The notes beneath the pieces were generated by a model. That model ran no database searches and was not told the DNA's origin. It was given only the letters and a program-made list of their open reading frames with translations. Made by a program: the position numbers and the translations under genes. Source: Enterobacter sp. RHBSTW-00994 (lineage in GTDB: Bacteria > Pseudomonadota > Gammaproteobacteria > Enterobacterales > Enterobacteriaceae). From it: a DNA stretch of 64,000 nt. The DNA is taken from positions 2,126,588 through 2,190,587 of the forward strand of contig NZ_CP056199.1 in the NCBI RefSeq assembly GCF_013782625.1, written 5' to 3'. Below, piece by piece: positions 52,989-62,934 of this stretch. Each line of letters starts with the position of its first letter. The first letter of the stretch is position 1.

Positions 52989-53025
52989 TGTCACAGGTGG
53001 CAAAGCGAATGTCACACAGAGAAAA
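52989..53025 (+). promoter_or_regulatory. Tandem FeaR boxes upstream of feaB
   Basis: Two direct copies of TGNCA-N8-AAA: TGTCA-CAGGTGGC-AAA at 52989-53004 and TGTCA-CACAGAGA-AAA at 53010-53025, exactly 21 bases (two helical turns) apart, ending 65 bases before the feaB start. Both match the published FeaR half-site pattern in every fixed base. Confidence 0.7.
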
Positions 53026-53090
53026 GCGAGTTCGGGAAAGGCCTCTTAGACTGCACTAACACCCTGCGAATAATAACGAAGGAGTACCCT

Positions 53091-54590
53091 ATGTCCGAAT
53101 CACAAATCGCAGTTCTTACCCGCGTGCAGCAGTTTTTAGACCGCCATCATGGCCTGTGGATCGAGGGTCGTCAGATGGTATCTGACAGTGAAAAGCGACT
53201 CGAGGTGTTCAACCCGGCAACCGGTGAGGTCATTGCATCGACGGCTGATGCCAGTGCTGAAGACGTTGATCGTGCGGTGATGTCAGGCTGGCGCGCCTTT
53301 GTTGCCCGACGCTGGGCCGGAAAATTACCGGCTGAGCGCGAACGGATTTTGCTGCATTTTGCCGATCTGGTTGAACAGCACAGTGAAGAGCTGGCGCAGC
53401 TTGAAACGCTGGAACAGGGGAAATCCATCAACATTTCCCGCGCGTTTGAAGTGGGCTGTACCCTGAACTGGATGCGTTACACTGCCGGCCTTACCACTAA
53501 AATTGCGGGTAAAACACTCGATCTTTCTATTCCGTTACCACAAGGGGCACGCTATCAGGCGTGGACGCGTAAAGAGCCGGTGGGCGTTGTTGCCGGGATT
53601 GTTCCGTGGAACTTTCCGTTGATGATTGGCATGTGGAAAGTGATGCCAGCCCTTGCCGCAGGTTGTTCTATCGTTATCAAACCGTCTGAAACCACTCCGC
53701 TGACGATGCTCCGCGTGGCTGAGCTGGCAAGCGAAGCCGGTATTCCTGACGGCGTGTTCAACGTTGTGACGGGCAGTGGCGCGGTGTGCGGCGCTGCGCT
53801 GACGTCACATTCGCATATTGCCAAAGTGAGCTTTACCGGATCTACGGCCACGGGTAAGCAGATTGCACGCGTCGCGGCAGACACGCTGACGGGCGTGACG
53901 CTGGAGTTAGGCGGCAAAAACCCGGCGATTGTGCTGAAGGATGCTGACCCGGCCTGGGTGATCGAAGGGTTAATGATGGGCAGTTTCCTGAACCAGGGGC
54001 AGGTATGTGCTGCCAGCTCGCGTGTTTATATTGAAGCACCGCTGTTTGATACCCTGGTGAGCGGGTTCGAACAGGCGGTGAAATCCCTGAGTATCGGCCC
54101 AGGTATGTCGCCGCAGGCCTTCATTAACCCTCTGGTTTCCCGCGCTCACTGCGATAAAGTTCAGACCTTCCTCGATGAGGCGAGATCGCACAATGCTGAA
54201 CTGATTACCGGTAACCATGTACCTGACGGAAAAGGATACTATGTGTCGCCAACGCTGGTGGTTAACCCGGATGCGAATCTGCGACTGACGCGCGAAGAGG
54301 TATTCGGCCCGGTTGTTAACCTGGTACGGGTAACCGATGGCGAAGAGGCGTTACAACGGGCAAATGACACCGAATACGGCCTGACGGCCAGCGTCTGGAC
54401 GCAAAATATCAGTAAGGCGCTGGACTATACCGACAGACTTCAGGCCGGAACCGTTTGGGTCAACAGCCATACCCTGATCGATGCGAATCTGCCGTTTGGC
54501 GGCATGAAGCAGTCCGGTACGGGCCGCGATTTTGGCCCCGACTGGCTGGATGGCTGGTGCGAAACCAAATCGGTCTGTGTGCGGTATTAG
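53091..54590 (+). CDS. feaB: Phenylacetaldehyde dehydrogenase FeaB
   Basis: A 499-residue NAD-dependent aldehyde dehydrogenase converting phenylacetaldehyde, made by TynA from phenylethylamine, to phenylacetate. Motifs: [31 protein letters not shown], catalytic Glu in [11 protein letters not shown] and catalytic Cys in [11 protein letters not shown]. Same length as E. coli FeaB. AAGGAG lies before the ATG. The product feeds the paa pathway at the end of the window. A hairpin terminator follows, separating it from the inserted cyclase and sulfatase genes. Confidence 0.94.
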   Translation: MSESQIAVLTRVQQFLDRHHGLWIEGRQMVSDSEKRLEVFNPATGEVIASTADASAEDVDRAVMSGWRAFVARRWAGKLPAERERILLHFADLVEQHSEELAQLETLEQGKSINISRAFEVGCTLNWMRYTAGLTTKIAGKTLDLSIPLPQGARYQAWTRKEPVGVVAGIVPWNFPLMIGMWKVMPALAAGCSIVIKPSETTPLTMLRVAELASEAGIPDGVFNVVTGSGAVCGAALTSHSHIAKVSFTGSTATGKQIARVAADTLTGVTLELGGKNPAIVLKDADPAWVIEGLMMGSFLNQGQVCAASSRVYIEAPLFDTLVSGFEQAVKSLSIGPGMSPQAFINPLVSRAHCDKVQTFLDEARSHNAELITGNHVPDGKGYYVSPTLVVNPDANLRLTREEVFGPVVNLVRVTDGEEALQRANDTEYGLTASVWTQNISKALDYTDRLQAGTVWVNSHTLIDANLPFGGMKQSGTGRDFGPDWLDGWCETKSVCVRY

Positions 54591-54599
54591 AGAAAGCAA

Positions 54600-54626
54600 A
54601 CGGCAGCCCTCGGTTGCCGTTCGTTT
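54600..54626 (+). terminator. Terminator of feaB
   Basis: ACGGCAGCC-ctc-GGTTGCCGT, nine pairs with one G-U, followed by TCGTTT, ten bases after the stop. Confidence 0.75.
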
Positions 54627-54642
54627 CCGCGCCATCAAACCT

Positions 54643-55749
54643 TTAGTGGGACGCGCGATTGCGTCCTGCTTCTTTCGCCCGATAAAGCGCTGCATCGGCA
54701 TGGGCAATAATCTCACTGGCAGTCAAACCGGCCGTCATGCCGGCAATCCCCATACTCACTGTCACATGATCGCTCGCGGTTGAAGCGACATGCGGAATGG
54801 CTTCCCGGCGCAGCCCGTCCTGAATCCGCTCCGCAACCCGTTCTGCGCTGTTTTCCGGGCAGTCGAAGAGGATCATGACAAACTCTTCGCCGCCATAGCG
54901 CGAAACCACATCGTCAGGTGTGCGCACTGACGCTTTCAGGATCTGTGCCACACGGGTCAAACAATCATCTCCCGCCTGATGTCCGTAGGTGTCGTTGTAG
55001 AGTTTGAAACAGTCGACATCCAGCATGATCACTGAAAACGCGGTGCGCTGCGTCACTGCATGTTCCAGCACGCTTTCCATCGCCCGTCGGTTTGCGGTTT
55101 CAGTTAAGGGGTCCAGATGTGCCAGTGCATCCAGACGTGAAATTAACAACTGATTTTGCTGGTTGCGCCGCCAGGCTTCTTCAAACCAGCGCAGCAGAAT
55201 AAAACGACCAAATACCAGGATCAGCGTAAAGACGACCCAGACGACGGCAAAGCGAATGTTGATGCCCTGATTCAGCGCCACGCTGGCGATCGGCAGGGTA
55301 AACCAGAGCGGTGAAACAAAGGACAATAACCCCGCTGAATCAAAATAGAGTGCCGTCATCCCGGTCAACAACAGGATCACGCAAAGTGGCCAGGCGTGAG
55401 GAAGTTGCCAGTCAGTAATGAACCAGTAACAGGATATTGACCAGATCGAACTGCAGATGAACAAAACCAGGCTTATCCCTGCTATCTGTCGCCAGGCCAT
55501 GATCATTATCGTGATAGACAGAATAATAATGCCCAGCATTGAGGCGTCGATCATTAACGTTGGATGTGGCCCGGTCTGGAAGGCGTTATCAATATTGTGG
55601 AATAGGTGGTTACGCAGCAGAACCATGAGCGCAAAACTCACATTCACAAAGGCCAGCCACGGAAGATTCATTGCCAGACCATGGGCAACCATCGCCCGAC
55701 GTGTTAACCAGGTTGCAGGTTCAGGCGTCGAAGGGTATCTCTTTTCCAT
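54643..55749 (-). CDS. Membrane-bound diguanylate cyclase
   Basis: A 368-residue protein with about six or seven N-terminal hydrophobic segments (about 15-195, MASE-like) and a C-terminal GGDEF domain (about 205-368: LDALAHLDPLTETANRRAMESVL, VIMLDVDCFKLYNDTYGHQAGDDCL, active-site GGEEF, VTVSMGIAG). No EAL domain, so it should only make cyclic-di-GMP. An RxxD is present but one residue further from GGEEF than usual, so I-site inhibition is uncertain. It has been inserted, with the next gene, between feaB and tynA, which are adjacent in E. coli. The stimulus is unknown. Confidence 0.85.
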   Translation of the reverse strand: MEKRYPSTPEPATWLTRRAMVAHGLAMNLPWLAFVNVSFALMVLLRNHLFHNIDNAFQTGPHPTLMIDASMLGIIILSITIMIMAWRQIAGISLVLFICSSIWSISCYWFITDWQLPHAWPLCVILLLTGMTALYFDSAGLLSFVSPLWFTLPIASVALNQGINIRFAVVWVVFTLILVFGRFILLRWFEEAWRRNQQNQLLISRLDALAHLDPLTETANRRAMESVLEHAVTQRTAFSVIMLDVDCFKLYNDTYGHQAGDDCLTRVAQILKASVRTPDDVVSRYGGEEFVMILFDCPENSAERVAERIQDGLRREAIPHVASTASDHVTVSMGIAGMTAGLTASEIIAHADAALYRAKEAGRNRASH

Positions 55750-55784
55750 CGATACTAATTTCCCTCATCAAAGGGAACTGGGGG

Positions 55785-55821
55785 AGAGAAACATGGGCGG
55801 GGTCGCCACCCATGTTTCTCT
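55785..55821. terminator. Long hairpin between alkyl sulfatase and cyclase genes
   Basis: AGAGAAACATGGG / CCCATGTTTCTCT, thirteen perfect pairs with an 11-base loop, three bases after the sulfatase stop on the minus strand. No T-run; either a terminator or an mRNA-stabilising structure ahead of the cyclase gene, which lies downstream on the same strand. Confidence 0.6.
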
Positions 55822-55824
55822 GCG

Positions 55825-57798
55825 TTACGGTGTCACAATGTTGAACCAGAACTCGAATTTATCCATATAACCCAGCATGGCATCCAGTTTGCTGCCGTCG
55901 CCAGTAATTTTCACCTCGCCGTTATCCTGCGCTTGTTTTAGCGTGACTTCCTTCAGGATTATTTTATTCAGCGTATCGCGGTTCAGTGAAATGGTGGCAT
56001 CGGCATCCTTCGCTTCACTGTTCTCGGTATGGTTAAGCACACCGTTTTCCAGTTCGAGCTTGTATTTGCCTCCGTCACTGCCGAGATCGATATTAAATAC
56101 CGATTTGGCGTCAGCGGCTTTCTGCCCATTGATATGAACGGCAAGGTAGTCGAAGAACATTTCTGGCGTCATGGCTCGCACTGTATCCGGGCTGGCAGTG
56201 TTTGGCGTTGGGCCTTTCACCACGCCATTGCGCAGCTCCTGCGCACCTGTCAGGTAGAAGTTGCGCCACGGTCCGGATTCGGCCTGATAACCCAGTTGCT
56301 CCAGCGCATCGGCTTCCAGATTACGGGCGGCCTGATTGTTCGGATCGGCAAACACGACTTTGCTGACGACCTGTGCAACCCAGCGGTAGTTGCCCTGATC
56401 AAAGTCGGTTTTTGCTTTGCTCAGAATGGCATCAGCCCCTCCCATGTAGTCGACAAATTTCTTGGCCGCCTCTTCTGGTGGCAGCTCGTCGAGCGTTGCC
56501 GGGTTGCCATCAAACCAGCCAAGATAGAGCACGTAGGTCGCTTTCACATCATGGCTTACCGAACCGTAATAACCCCGGTTGGCCCAGGTATGCGCCAGCG
56601 AATCCGGTAGCGTGAAATTAGCGGCAATTTCGTCGCGGGTCTGGCCTTCATTCGCCATTCGCAGGGTCTGGTCGTTGATATAGCGGTAGAGATCGCGCTG
56701 ACTTTTCAGCAGTTTTACGACGTTGTCATTACCCCAGGTTGGCCAGTGGTGTTGGGCCATCAGGATGTCGGCTTTATCGCTCCAGCGGACAATTGCTTCG
56801 TTAATGTATTTTGACCACGGCAGAGGCTCTCGAATTTTTGCCCCGCGCAGGGAGTAGGTGTTGTGCAGCGTGTGGGTGACATCTTCGGCGGATTCGATGA
56901 GTTTTTTCTCTTCGATAAACCACAACATTTCGGAGGGAGCTTCCGATCCAGGGGCTAGCATAAAATCATACGTCAGGCCGTCGATCGTCTCTTTCTGCCC
57001 ATCCTTTTCAATGATATTGGTGGGGGCAATCAGGGTCACTGTACCGGCAGATGTCGTGGTTCCCAGGCCTGCGCCAACCTGTCCTTTGGCGTCAGGTTTC
57101 AGCAGGTTGCCGTACATATAGCTGGCGCGGCGGCTCATGACGTTACCGGCCATAATGTTTTCCGCCACTGCAGCCTCCATAAATCCGGAAGGGGCATACA
57201 CTTTTACTTTACCGGATTTCACGTCAGCCTCATCCACAACACCACGCACGCCGCCATAGTGGTCAACATGGCTGTGGGTGTAGATAATCGCCACCACTGG
57301 TTTTTTACCACGGTTTTTAAAATAGAGATCCATCCCGACTTTAGCGGTCTCAGCTGAAACCAGTGGATCGACAACCGTAACGCCTTCTTTCCCTTCAATA
57401 ATAGTCATATTTGATAAGTCAAGATTACGGATTTGATATACTCCATCCGTCACTTCAAACAGACCGCTAATATTAATCAGCTGAGATTGACGCCATAAAC
57501 TTGGGTTAACGGTATCCGGTGATTTATCACCTTCTTTAATAAAAGAATATTGCTGTGGATCCCAGATGACATTTCCTTGTTCCCCTTTGATAATATCCTG
57601 GGGAAGTGGCGCAATAAATCCTTTATGGGCATTGGTAAAATCAGTGTTATCAGAAAAAGGCAGTTGATTATAAAGTGCATTATTGGCTTGTTGTGTTGCG
57701 GATGTCGCCTCTTTCGGGGCTTCAGCGGCATTAGCGGTACTGACCGAAATGAAAAATCCCGCCAGCGCGAGACTTCTGACAATCAAATTGACATTCAT
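55825..57798 (-). CDS. Linear/secondary alkyl sulfatase (SdsA/YjcS family)
   Basis: A 657-residue secreted hydrolase. Signal peptide (about 1-24, ending ANAAE); metallo-beta-lactamase domain with the binuclear zinc motif YTHSHVDHYGG near 175-185; downstream His/Glu ligands in MLAPGSEAPSEM and WPTWG; central dimerisation helices; C-terminal SCP2-like domain (about 535-655: ALTPEMFFDYLAVHINGQKA-type). Members cleave sulfate from alkyl sulfates such as SDS. E. coli yjcS is located elsewhere. Neighbouring genes concern aromatic amines, so the link may be chance. GAGG precedes the ATG. Confidence 0.88.
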   Translation of the reverse strand: MNVNLIVRSLALAGFFISVSTANAAEAPKEATSATQQANNALYNQLPFSDNTDFTNAHKGFIAPLPQDIIKGEQGNVIWDPQQYSFIKEGDKSPDTVNPSLWRQSQLINISGLFEVTDGVYQIRNLDLSNMTIIEGKEGVTVVDPLVSAETAKVGMDLYFKNRGKKPVVAIIYTHSHVDHYGGVRGVVDEADVKSGKVKVYAPSGFMEAAVAENIMAGNVMSRRASYMYGNLLKPDAKGQVGAGLGTTTSAGTVTLIAPTNIIEKDGQKETIDGLTYDFMLAPGSEAPSEMLWFIEEKKLIESAEDVTHTLHNTYSLRGAKIREPLPWSKYINEAIVRWSDKADILMAQHHWPTWGNDNVVKLLKSQRDLYRYINDQTLRMANEGQTRDEIAANFTLPDSLAHTWANRGYYGSVSHDVKATYVLYLGWFDGNPATLDELPPEEAAKKFVDYMGGADAILSKAKTDFDQGNYRWVAQVVSKVVFADPNNQAARNLEADALEQLGYQAESGPWRNFYLTGAQELRNGVVKGPTPNTASPDTVRAMTPEMFFDYLAVHINGQKAADAKSVFNIDLGSDGGKYKLELENGVLNHTENSEAKDADATISLNRDTLNKIILKEVTLKQAQDNGEVKITGDGSKLDAMLGYMDKFEFWFNIVTP

Positions 57799-58141
57799 TC
57801 TAAAACCTCTCAGTGGATATACAGCGTCGTTTGTGTGAACTCTGTGGCCTGGTTAACTGAAAATGTTTCAAGGAATGAAAACGGGAAGCATGTCTAAATA
57901 TAATCAGAGAACATCATTCAGCAAGGTGAGAAATAAAAATCAACCAATTGAATTAGAATAAAACTGGTCTACGCTCAATACACTATTGCAGGTAATACTT
58001 CGTAGACAGTTGTTAATTATCAGAGACGGTTTGTGCAAGATGAATAATGAAAGTAATAATTTTATAGAGAGGTAGGCTGTTTCGCTTTTGTCGCGTCAGG
58101 CGCGTTAGTGACTGCGTGAACGTTATCGTTTTTAAGGCGAT
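57799..58141. other. AT-rich intergenic region upstream of the alkyl sulfatase gene
   Basis: About 340 bases, noticeably AT-rich (57880-58070), with the sulfatase promoter presumably inside. No gene, repeat or structured RNA seen; the tynA terminator follows at its right end. The composition suggests H-NS-type silencing or acquisition with the inserted genes (inference). Confidence 0.4.
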
Positions 58142-58166
58142 AAAAAAGCCGGGCACAGGGCCCGGC
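58142..58166 (-). terminator. Rho-independent terminator of tynA
   Basis: Minus strand: GCCGGGC-cctgt-GCCCGGC then TTTTTT, eight bases after the tynA stop. Strong intrinsic terminator. Confidence 0.9.
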
Positions 58167-58173
58167 CGGAGGG

Positions 58174-60447
58174 TTACTTGTCGTCTTTCTTCTTGCCAAG
58201 CGTAGGCGTCTCGTCAAAGAAGTTCCACGGTTTGAGCAGGGTATGTACCCATTCTGTTGGCATAATCGGCCACTCTTCCGCGCGGGCAACGTGGGTTGTC
58301 CCCGTCGTCATCCAGACCACATCATCCTGATTGTCTATCGATTCGTTATCTTTACTGTACTGGCCTAACCCGGTGTCATGCGTGGAACGGTTCGGGAACT
58401 TCCCTTCCGGGTACATCTCGTTCGGGTGGTAACGCGTGACCCACAGCTGTTTGTCCATAAAGCTCAGGCGATGGTAAATCCATTCGTCTGGTGCAAATTT
58501 CGCCCCAGTTGCCACCGGATGTGTACCGCCAGCATACGGGATGATCTGGTAGGAGACCGGGTTGCCCATGCGGTTTTCTTTACTGGTGTTGCTCAGCAGA
58601 CGAATTGTACCTGGGTCGAATTTCTGGGCCGCCTGCTGCTCGGTATCGATATTGTACTGATTGATCTGCATGGTACTGGTGCGTGGGCCACCGGCGGTGT
58701 TTGGTGTTACCTCCGGGTCCATGGCAACCAGGGTATTGTTCGTGCCATCAACATCCATATCCAGACGGAAGTTATAGATGTGCTGGTGGGTAGTTCCCAC
58801 GATGTTGTGATCAATCAGCGTGCCGTATTTGGTGTCGTCTTTGGCGCTCGGATCATGCATGGTTTTTGCCAGTACGCCTTTCACCGCTTCAATGCCCGTT
58901 GCGCCAGCATCAATGCCAATTGTACCGTTTTCGTGGAAGATCCAGTCAAAGATATAGTCATAGTTCCCGACGGTACTGACCCAGCGCACAACCAGTTCAC
59001 GACGTTCGGTACTGACGTTTGGCTGTCCCATTTCCTGGTGTTTATACTCTGGCCCGGCGTAACGTTCGAAAATGGCGATAGCGCGTGGGATGGTCATTGG
59101 CGCCCCGGTGTAATCCGGAATGGTTTCATCCAGCATCACGGCGTTGGACGGAACATCTTTGCCCCGCACAAGCGAAGAGGTCAGCGTGCCCATACCGTAA
59201 TCGCCAGAATCCAGATACGCCTTGAAATACCAGCCTACGTCCGGGTCGCCGTAAGGCACAATCATCCCGCCCAGCGATCCTTCATACATTACCTGGCGTT
59301 TTTTGCCGTTGTCGTTGTAGGTGACGGTAGAGATAATCGGGCCGACACGGGAGTCGAGGCTCAGATGGAAATCCCAGTTCTGCCAGTGCACCATGTCGCC
59401 GGTGATGGTGTAGTTTTTACCTTCCGGCTCGATAATTTCCAGCGGTTTTTTAACAGGCGCAACGCGGTCGCGTCCGTCATAAGGGCGTGCGGCCAGCGGT
59501 ACGGGAACGACTGCACCTTCCTCAATCTTCTGGATTTTTTTCTGCTCAAGATCCACCACGGCGACCAGGTTTTCGATAGGGTGCGCCCAGTAGTTCCCGT
59601 CACCAACGTCCAGATAGCTCACGACTTTCAGTAGACGGTCATCCTGTTTCAGACCATCTTTGCCATCGAAATAGCCCACGGTCAGAGGCGTGGTGATCAC
59701 CTTCTTCGGGTCGGTGACGCCGTGTTTTTTCAGCGCTTCAGCATATTCCGGGCTGTCATTAATGATCTGCTGGACGGTAGAGAAATCATCCAGCAGCACC
59801 ATGCCGTGTGCATCTTTAACCGGCTCCCAGCGCAACACCTTTTTCTCTTTTAGATCCACCAGGCTCTCGATGACGTGCTTACCGTCCAGCATGATGACGT
59901 TGGCCTGACGAGGGGAGTCCACCGCCGTGCCCTTCAGCACAAAGTCCCAGACTTTGGCTTTTTCCGGCTCAGCAAGGGCAATCTGGGTGAAGCGGGTATT
60001 CGGTTTAAAATCCGCAGAGGCTTTGACGATCTCTACGGCTTGCTTAATTTCGTCGGCGGTCAGTGCGTTCAGCGGATGAGGACGCTTTTCAACCTGGAAC
60101 GTCTGGTCGAGCCCAGACTGGAACACATCGTTGATGAAGGTATCGGAGATGAAGGCTTTTTTGTTTTTCATCACGACCGGCACTTGCAGCTTCAGTGTCT
60201 TACCGTTGACGATCGCGGTTTTCGCACCCGGTTTGACCTTCACAAACGCGCCGTCTTTGGCAATGGTAAACATCTGGGCATAGTCGTCCCACTGTACGTC
60301 CGCGCCAAAGTCCTGAAGCGTTTTGTCCATTGGAACCATATGCGCTTCACCGCCGTGGGCGAAAACAGGGGATTGCCAGGCGCAAAAAAGAGCAACTGCC
60401 ATGGCCAGTGCCGTTTTACGGGCAGAAAAAGAAGAATGGCTTCCCAT
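58174..60447 (-). CDS. tynA: Copper/TPQ-dependent primary amine oxidase TynA
   Basis: A 757-residue periplasmic amine oxidase, equal in length to the E. coli enzyme. Signal peptide to FAHGG; D1 stalk domain with KVKPGAKTAIVNGKTLKLQVPVVMKNKKAFISD; N2/N3 domains; catalytic domain with Asp in YLDSGDYGMG, TPQ-forming Tyr in VGNYDYIFDW and copper His pair HQHIYNF. Oxidises phenylethylamine and tyramine to aldehydes, giving ammonia and peroxide; FeaB then makes phenylacetate. ATG 60447 follows GAGG by six bases and matches E. coli. Tandem FeaR-type boxes lie upstream. Confidence 0.96.
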   Translation of the reverse strand: MGSHSSFSARKTALAMAVALFCAWQSPVFAHGGEAHMVPMDKTLQDFGADVQWDDYAQMFTIAKDGAFVKVKPGAKTAIVNGKTLKLQVPVVMKNKKAFISDTFINDVFQSGLDQTFQVEKRPHPLNALTADEIKQAVEIVKASADFKPNTRFTQIALAEPEKAKVWDFVLKGTAVDSPRQANVIMLDGKHVIESLVDLKEKKVLRWEPVKDAHGMVLLDDFSTVQQIINDSPEYAEALKKHGVTDPKKVITTPLTVGYFDGKDGLKQDDRLLKVVSYLDVGDGNYWAHPIENLVAVVDLEQKKIQKIEEGAVVPVPLAARPYDGRDRVAPVKKPLEIIEPEGKNYTITGDMVHWQNWDFHLSLDSRVGPIISTVTYNDNGKKRQVMYEGSLGGMIVPYGDPDVGWYFKAYLDSGDYGMGTLTSSLVRGKDVPSNAVMLDETIPDYTGAPMTIPRAIAIFERYAGPEYKHQEMGQPNVSTERRELVVRWVSTVGNYDYIFDWIFHENGTIGIDAGATGIEAVKGVLAKTMHDPSAKDDTKYGTLIDHNIVGTTHQHIYNFRLDMDVDGTNNTLVAMDPEVTPNTAGGPRTSTMQINQYNIDTEQQAAQKFDPGTIRLLSNTSKENRMGNPVSYQIIPYAGGTHPVATGAKFAPDEWIYHRLSFMDKQLWVTRYHPNEMYPEGKFPNRSTHDTGLGQYSKDNESIDNQDDVVWMTTGTTHVARAEEWPIMPTEWVHTLLKPWNFFDETPTLGKKKDDK

Positions 60448-60516
60448 CATTGACCTCATTTGTTGTGTTTTTAGTGTGGTGACAGCCTTATCCTGGCAGG
60501 CACTGGCCAGAAGCGT

Positions 60517-60553
60517 TTGCCTGCATCTGCCAGGTTGTTTGTCAGTTTTGCCA
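60517..60553 (-). promoter_or_regulatory. Tandem FeaR boxes upstream of tynA
   Basis: On the minus strand TGGCA-AAACTGAC-AAA (60538-60553) fits TGNCA-N8-AAA exactly, and TGGCA-GATGCAGG-CAA (60517-60532) fits with one mismatch; the copies are 21 bases apart, as at feaB. About 70-105 bases before the tynA start. Confidence 0.65.
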
Positions 60554-60557
60554 GGTT

Positions 60558-60588
60558 AAAAAAAGAGCGGGGGTACATCACACCCCCG
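60558..60588 (-). terminator. Rho-independent terminator of paaZ
   Basis: Minus strand: CGGGGGT-gtgatgt-ACCCCCG, then CTCTTTTTTT, 17 bases after the paaZ stop. It lies just upstream of the tynA control region and would insulate it. Confidence 0.9.
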
Positions 60589-60604
60589 GAAAGTGCGTCG
60601 CGGT

Positions 60605-62650
60605 TTATTCGATGATGTCCGCGTGCTGGCGCGCGACCAGCGTCAAAATGGAGTAGAGGGCGACGGGGTGTTGGTGCTGGTTGGCGATCTCGACAGCCCA
60701 CTCCACCACACCGGTCGGTTTTTCATCGGCAGTGCGTTGTTTCTTCAGCGTTTTGCGTTTACAGGTCAGGCGCACCTGAATGGTATCACCCGGTTTAACA
60801 GGCTCAATAAAACGCAGGTTCTCCATGCCGTAGTTCGCAATAACAGGCCCGACACCCGCATCCACGAACAGCCCTGCCGCCGCAGAAATCAGGAAGTAAC
60901 CATGCACCACGCGCTCGCCAAAGAGGGATTCTGCCGCGCCAATTTTGTCCATATGCGCGTAAAAATGATCGCCACTCAGGCAGGCAAAATTGACGATATC
61001 GGTTTCCGTCAACGTACGGCGTGGAGTAAGCAGGCTATCGCCAGGCTGGAGTTCTTCGAAATATTTGCGGAAGGGGTGAACGCGATCTTCCTGCACCTCT
61101 GCGCCACGTACCCATTGCTTACCGATGGCAGCCAGCATTGTCGGGCTGCCCTGGATCGCAGTGCGTTGCAAATAGTGTTTCACCGCCCGCAATCCCCCCA
61201 ACTCTTCGCCTCCGCCAGCGCGACCCGGGCCACCGTGAACCAGTTGCGGCAGTGGGGAACCATGCCCGGTAGATTCTATGGCTGACTCTGCATTGAGGAT
61301 CTGAATACGACCGTGTGCGCGGGCTGCACCCGCAATGAACTGGCGAGCAATCGTGAGGCTCGCGGTAACCAGCGTACCAGCCAGGCTACCTTCACCTGCG
61401 CGAGCCAGGTGCATGGCATGATCTGCATTGCGATACGGCATCAGCGTGGCGACAGGCCCGAAGGCTTCTGTGGCATGAACCGCTGGTGTTTCATCGGGCT
61501 GTGGGCAGAACAACAGGGTTGGCGGGAAAAATGCCCCTGCAGCCTGCATATCCGCTTTTCCGCCCAGACGGATCTCACAACCCGCCGCGACCAACTGGTC
61601 GACCTTTTCCTGAACATCGCTGCGTTGCTCACTGCTGACCAGCGAGCCCATTTTCACTCCGTCTTGCGCCGGATCGCCCACAACCACGCTGCCAAGACGG
61701 GCAATCAGGGCCTGGCTCACGGCATCAATCTGCTGTTGCGGCACGATAATACGGCGGATAGCCGTACATTTTTGGCCCGCTTTGGCTGTCATCTCGCGCA
61801 CAACTTCGCGGATAAAGAGGGCGAATTCGGGCTGCTCAGGCGTGACATCCTCGCCCAGTACGCAGCAGTTAAGTGAGTCGGCCTCCATGGTGAAAGGAAT
61901 CGAACGGGCAACAATATTGGGATGAACCCGCAAAGACTGCCCGGTGCTGGCGGAGCCGGTAAAGGTCACGACATCCTGGAAGTCGAGGTGATTCAGGAGA
62001 TCGCCTGCACCGCCGCAGATCAGGCTAATTGCGCCATTCGGAACCAGACCGCTTTCGACAATCGCTTTCACCATCGCCTGGGTGACCTGCGCAGTAGCGG
62101 TAGCCGGTTTGATAATGGCAGGCATCCCCGCAAGCCAGGTCGGGGCAAGTTTTTCCAGCATTCCCCAGCAGGGGAAGTTAAACGCATTGATGTGTACGGC
62201 GACGCCGGACTTTGCGGTCAGGACGTGGCGTGCGGCAAACCCCCCATCTTTCGACAGCGGGATCAGCTCATCTTCCGGCCAGAGTGTGTCGTCCGGTAAC
62301 TCGCGGCTGCCCATACTGGCGTAGGCGAAAAGCGTGCCGATCCCACCTTCGATATCCACCCAACTGTCTGCCCGCGTCGCCCCCGTTTCTGCCGACAGGG
62401 CATAGAAATGCGCTTTCAGGCTGAGCAGATGTTTTGCCACCGCTTTCAGCATGGCGGCACGTTCGATAAAGGTCATCGCGCGAAGGGCTTCACTGCCGTG
62501 CTCAATGGCGTAACGGCGTGCGGCCGCCATGTCCAGGCCCTCGCTGGTCACGCTCCATAGCGCTTCGCCACTGATGGCGTGATGAATGTTGCGTTCACGG
62601 CCCCGGCCAGACTGCCAGACGCCGGATAAGAAGCTGGCTAACTGCTGCAT
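60605..62650 (-). CDS. paaZ: Bifunctional oxepin-CoA hydrolase / 3-oxo-5,6-dehydrosuberyl-CoA semialdehyde dehydrogenase PaaZ
   Basis: A 681-residue fusion that opens the oxepin ring of phenylacetate degradation and oxidises the resulting aldehyde. N-terminal aldehyde dehydrogenase (about 1-520): [32 protein letters not shown], catalytic Glu in FTMEADSLN and Cys in [11 protein letters not shown]-terminal MaoC-like enoyl-CoA hydratase (about 530-681): [19 protein letters not shown] and [15 protein letters not shown] with the Asp/His pair. Same length as E. coli PaaZ. Divergent from paaABCDE across a 284-base control region. Confidence 0.96.
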   Translation of the reverse strand: MQQLASFLSGVWQSGRGRERNIHHAISGEALWSVTSEGLDMAAARRYAIEHGSEALRAMTFIERAAMLKAVAKHLLSLKAHFYALSAETGATRADSWVDIEGGIGTLFAYASMGSRELPDDTLWPEDELIPLSKDGGFAARHVLTAKSGVAVHINAFNFPCWGMLEKLAPTWLAGMPAIIKPATATAQVTQAMVKAIVESGLVPNGAISLICGGAGDLLNHLDFQDVVTFTGSASTGQSLRVHPNIVARSIPFTMEADSLNCCVLGEDVTPEQPEFALFIREVVREMTAKAGQKCTAIRRIIVPQQQIDAVSQALIARLGSVVVGDPAQDGVKMGSLVSSEQRSDVQEKVDQLVAAGCEIRLGGKADMQAAGAFFPPTLLFCPQPDETPAVHATEAFGPVATLMPYRNADHAMHLARAGEGSLAGTLVTASLTIARQFIAGAARAHGRIQILNAESAIESTGHGSPLPQLVHGGPGRAGGGEELGGLRAVKHYLQRTAIQGSPTMLAAIGKQWVRGAEVQEDRVHPFRKYFEELQPGDSLLTPRRTLTETDIVNFACLSGDHFYAHMDKIGAAESLFGERVVHGYFLISAAAGLFVDAGVGPVIANYGMENLRFIEPVKPGDTIQVRLTCKRKTLKKQRTADEKPTGVVEWAVEIANQHQHPVALYSILTLVARQHADIIE

Positions 62651-62689
62651 CGCTTATCTCCAAGTGTTACGTAATTTCACTATAGATAG

Positions 62690-62704
62690 TTTGATCGCGA
62701 ATCA
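62690..62704 (-). promoter_or_regulatory. PaaX-like operator near paaZ
   Basis: Minus strand TGATTCGCGATCAAA. A TGATTCGC core recurs before paaA (62882-62896), and its complement ACGAATCAT occurs at 62914-62922. PaaX, the phenylacetyl-CoA-responsive repressor, is known to bind TGATTCGCG-type palindromes at these promoters. Confidence 0.65.
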
Positions 62705-62805
62705 TAAAAATCAAGCGATGTTTTAATGATTTGTTAACGTTGTGATCTTGGGGGATGAAATTACCTCCCCGGGATACCTTCCGGAAAGCCAGTTAGCAAA
62801 AGCCT

Positions 62806-62821
62806 TGCGAGCGACATCACA
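62806..62821 (+). promoter_or_regulatory. CRP-like site upstream of paaA
   Basis: TGCGA-GCGACA-TCACA fits the CRP consensus TGTGA-N6-TCACA with one mismatch, about 120 bases before the paaA start. The E. coli paa promoters need CRP, so this is the probable activation site. Confidence 0.55.
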
Positions 62822-62881
62822 AAATAAATAAACACTTCTTGGGGTTATATTTAACCTTTGTGTAACTTTTAAGAAAAGAAG

Positions 62882-62896
62882 TGATTCGCAATTTTG
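62882..62896 (+). promoter_or_regulatory. PaaX-like operator before paaA
   Basis: TGATTCGCAATTTTG shares the TGATTCGC core with the paaZ-side site and lies 39 bases before the paaA start codon, well placed to block transcription. Confidence 0.55.
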
Positions 62897-62934
62897 CATT
62901 AATCAGTAGTTTAACGAATCATAAAGGTGATGGT

